The position numbers were made by a program, and so were the translations under genes. A DNA stretch of 64,000 nucleotides from Methanobacterium sp. UBA294. GTDB taxonomy: Archaea > Methanobacteriota > Methanobacteria > Methanobacteriales > Methanobacteriaceae. Positions 63,236 to 64,000 of this stretch are shown here, one piece after another. How positions within the stretch are numbered: position 1 is the stretch's first letter; each line of letters opens with the position of its first letter. The notes under the pieces were generated by a model. It was not told where the DNA came from, did no database searches, and saw only the letters and a list, made by a program, of their open reading frames with translations. The stretch is taken from contig DACB01000016.1 of the NCBI GenBank assembly GCA_002494495.1, positions 255,877 through 319,876 on the forward strand, in the 5' to 3' direction.

Positions 63236-64000
63236 ATGAAGGTCTTTAAAAAGAAAGGTGAACTTACCCGTTTCCAAATACTGGCAGAAATAGCCAAGCA
63301 GGAACCTCATCTGCGTCAGAAGGACATTGCAGGGAAACTTGGAATAACAGTCCAGGCAGTCTCAGAAAATATCAAAAGTTTAACTGATGATGGCTTGGTT
63401 GAAACTGGTAAAGGACACGTCCACTACAAGATCACCAAAAGAGGTATTGAAAGGGTTAAACGTGAAGCAATGAACCTTAGAAAATTTTCTGACCAGGTCC
63501 TGGACACCATGAATGCATATAAATCTGTATGGCCCGCCATAGCTCGTGAAGAGTATAAGTCTGGTGATAAGGTTTGGCTTGAGATGGAAGAGGGTATATT
63601 ATACGCCACCACAAAAAAAACATCTGCACATGCAGAAGTGCTCACCGACTCTGAAAAAGATGGAGATGTGGCATTAATCAAATTAAATGGACTTATAGAA
63701 CTTGAACCCGGATACATAATTATAATCAAGCTTCCAACCATCAATCAGGGCGGTTCAAGAGCCACCGACCTTGAAAAAATTCAGGGCATCTTAAAGGATA
63801 GAACCTATGATATTGACAGAATAGGAATCATGGGAACCGTATCTCGGGTGGTTGCAGGAAAATTAAATATACAACCTGATTTTGAATTTGCAACCCCAGA
63901 GGCAGCCATGGCCGCTGCAAAAAGGGGCCTCAACGTACTGGTCTTTGCCGTAGGGAAGATGACCAACATCATCACCAGTAAACTGGACAATGAGGATATT
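63236..64000 (+). CDS. Winged-helix transcription regulator-like protein, 3' end outside window
   Basis: Open from ATG 63236 to the window end (255 codons, no stop). The N-terminal 70 residues are a winged helix-turn-helix of MarR/ArsR kind: LTRFQILAEIAKQEPHLRQKDIAGKLGITVQAVSENIKSLTDDGLVETG (in parts), then HYKITKRGIERVK. The rest (about 85-255) is a domain I do not firmly recognise, with VALIKLNGLIELEPGYIIIIKLP and RIGIMGTVSRVV, resembling archaeal DUF7839-type proteins. It probably binds DNA; the ligand is unknown. Confidence 0.82.
   Translation, partial: MKVFKKKGELTRFQILAEIAKQEPHLRQKDIAGKLGITVQAVSENIKSLTDDGLVETGKGHVHYKITKRGIERVKREAMNLRKFSDQVLDTMNAYKSVWPAIAREEYKSGDKVWLEMEEGILYATTKKTSAHAEVLTDSEKDGDVALIKLNGLIELEPGYIIIIKLPTINQGGSRATDLEKIQGILKDRTYDIDRIGIMGTVSRVVAGKLNIQPDFEFATPEAAMAAAKRGLNVLVFAVGKMTNIITSKLDNEDI

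Overview
The window looks like the chromosome of a hydrogenotrophic methanogen of the order Methanobacteriales, most likely Methanobacterium or a close relative. The evidence is a complete Eha energy-converting [NiFe] hydrogenase operon, a formyltransferase (Ftr) paralogue, a CfbC-type reductase of coenzyme F430 synthesis, ArfB of F420/riboflavin synthesis, archaeal eL37, LSm and SRP19, and AT-rich spacers with TATA boxes. Many ribosome-binding sites are of the GGTGAT or AGGAG type, and TTG start codons are common. No insertion sequence, prophage, CRISPR array or rRNA was seen.

Layout. 1-5.8 kb: housekeeping genes (cysteine desulfurase end and IscU scaffold, a Cys-cluster protein, a [4Fe-4S] aldo/keto reductase, pdxS, a MOSC protein, thiI). 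20.7-5.9 kb, minus strand: one long gene train starting at ehaA. It runs ehaA-ehaO (membrane subunits, small and large hydrogenase subunits), two polyferredoxins (6 and 10 cluster motifs), a HAD protein (EhaR), an Ftr paralogue, a ribokinase-type kinase, a third polyferredoxin and a CBS protein. 20.9-40.1 kb: a surface-polysaccharide locus with a flippase, eight glycosyltransferases (five GT2 and four GT4 counting the DPM1-like enzyme among the GT2: nine in all), a large DUF2206-type membrane protein, galU and the dTDP-rhamnose genes rfbA, rfbD, rfbC and rfbB. 40.1-49.8 kb: small archaeal conserved genes, tRNA-Leu(GAG), cfbC with a CBS protein, a U32 peptidase, purF, a TOPRIM/coiled-coil protein, eL37, LSm, a PUA protein, arfB and lemA. 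49.9-55.7 kb, minus strand: a large Ski2-like helicase, then an acyl-CoA ligase/thioesterase/XRE-cupin regulator group and a small secreted or membrane protein. 55.9-64 kb: glmS, purC-purS-purQ, cobA-hemD, SRP19, a DHH phosphoesterase and the start of a winged-helix regulator.

How the genes fit together. Eha is known to use the ion gradient to reduce ferredoxin with H2, feeding the CO2-reducing step of methanogenesis. Its neighbours here (three polyferredoxins, an Ftr paralogue) point to that same entry step. cobA-hemD and cfbC serve tetrapyrrole synthesis, ending in F430. galU, glmS and rfbABCD supply nucleotide sugars or their precursors to the glycosyltransferases and flippase.

Points that stand out: several intergenic perfect two-copy tandem duplications (17-29 bp); a strong ribosome-binding site in front of an ATT codon at ehaQ (and perhaps at the PUA gene); GGTGAT ribosome-binding sites that create false GTG starts; a 246-bp near-identical block shared by two adjacent GT2 genes; and three direct repeats upstream of the XRE-cupin regulator. 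All identities and positions were counted by eye; no database was searched.
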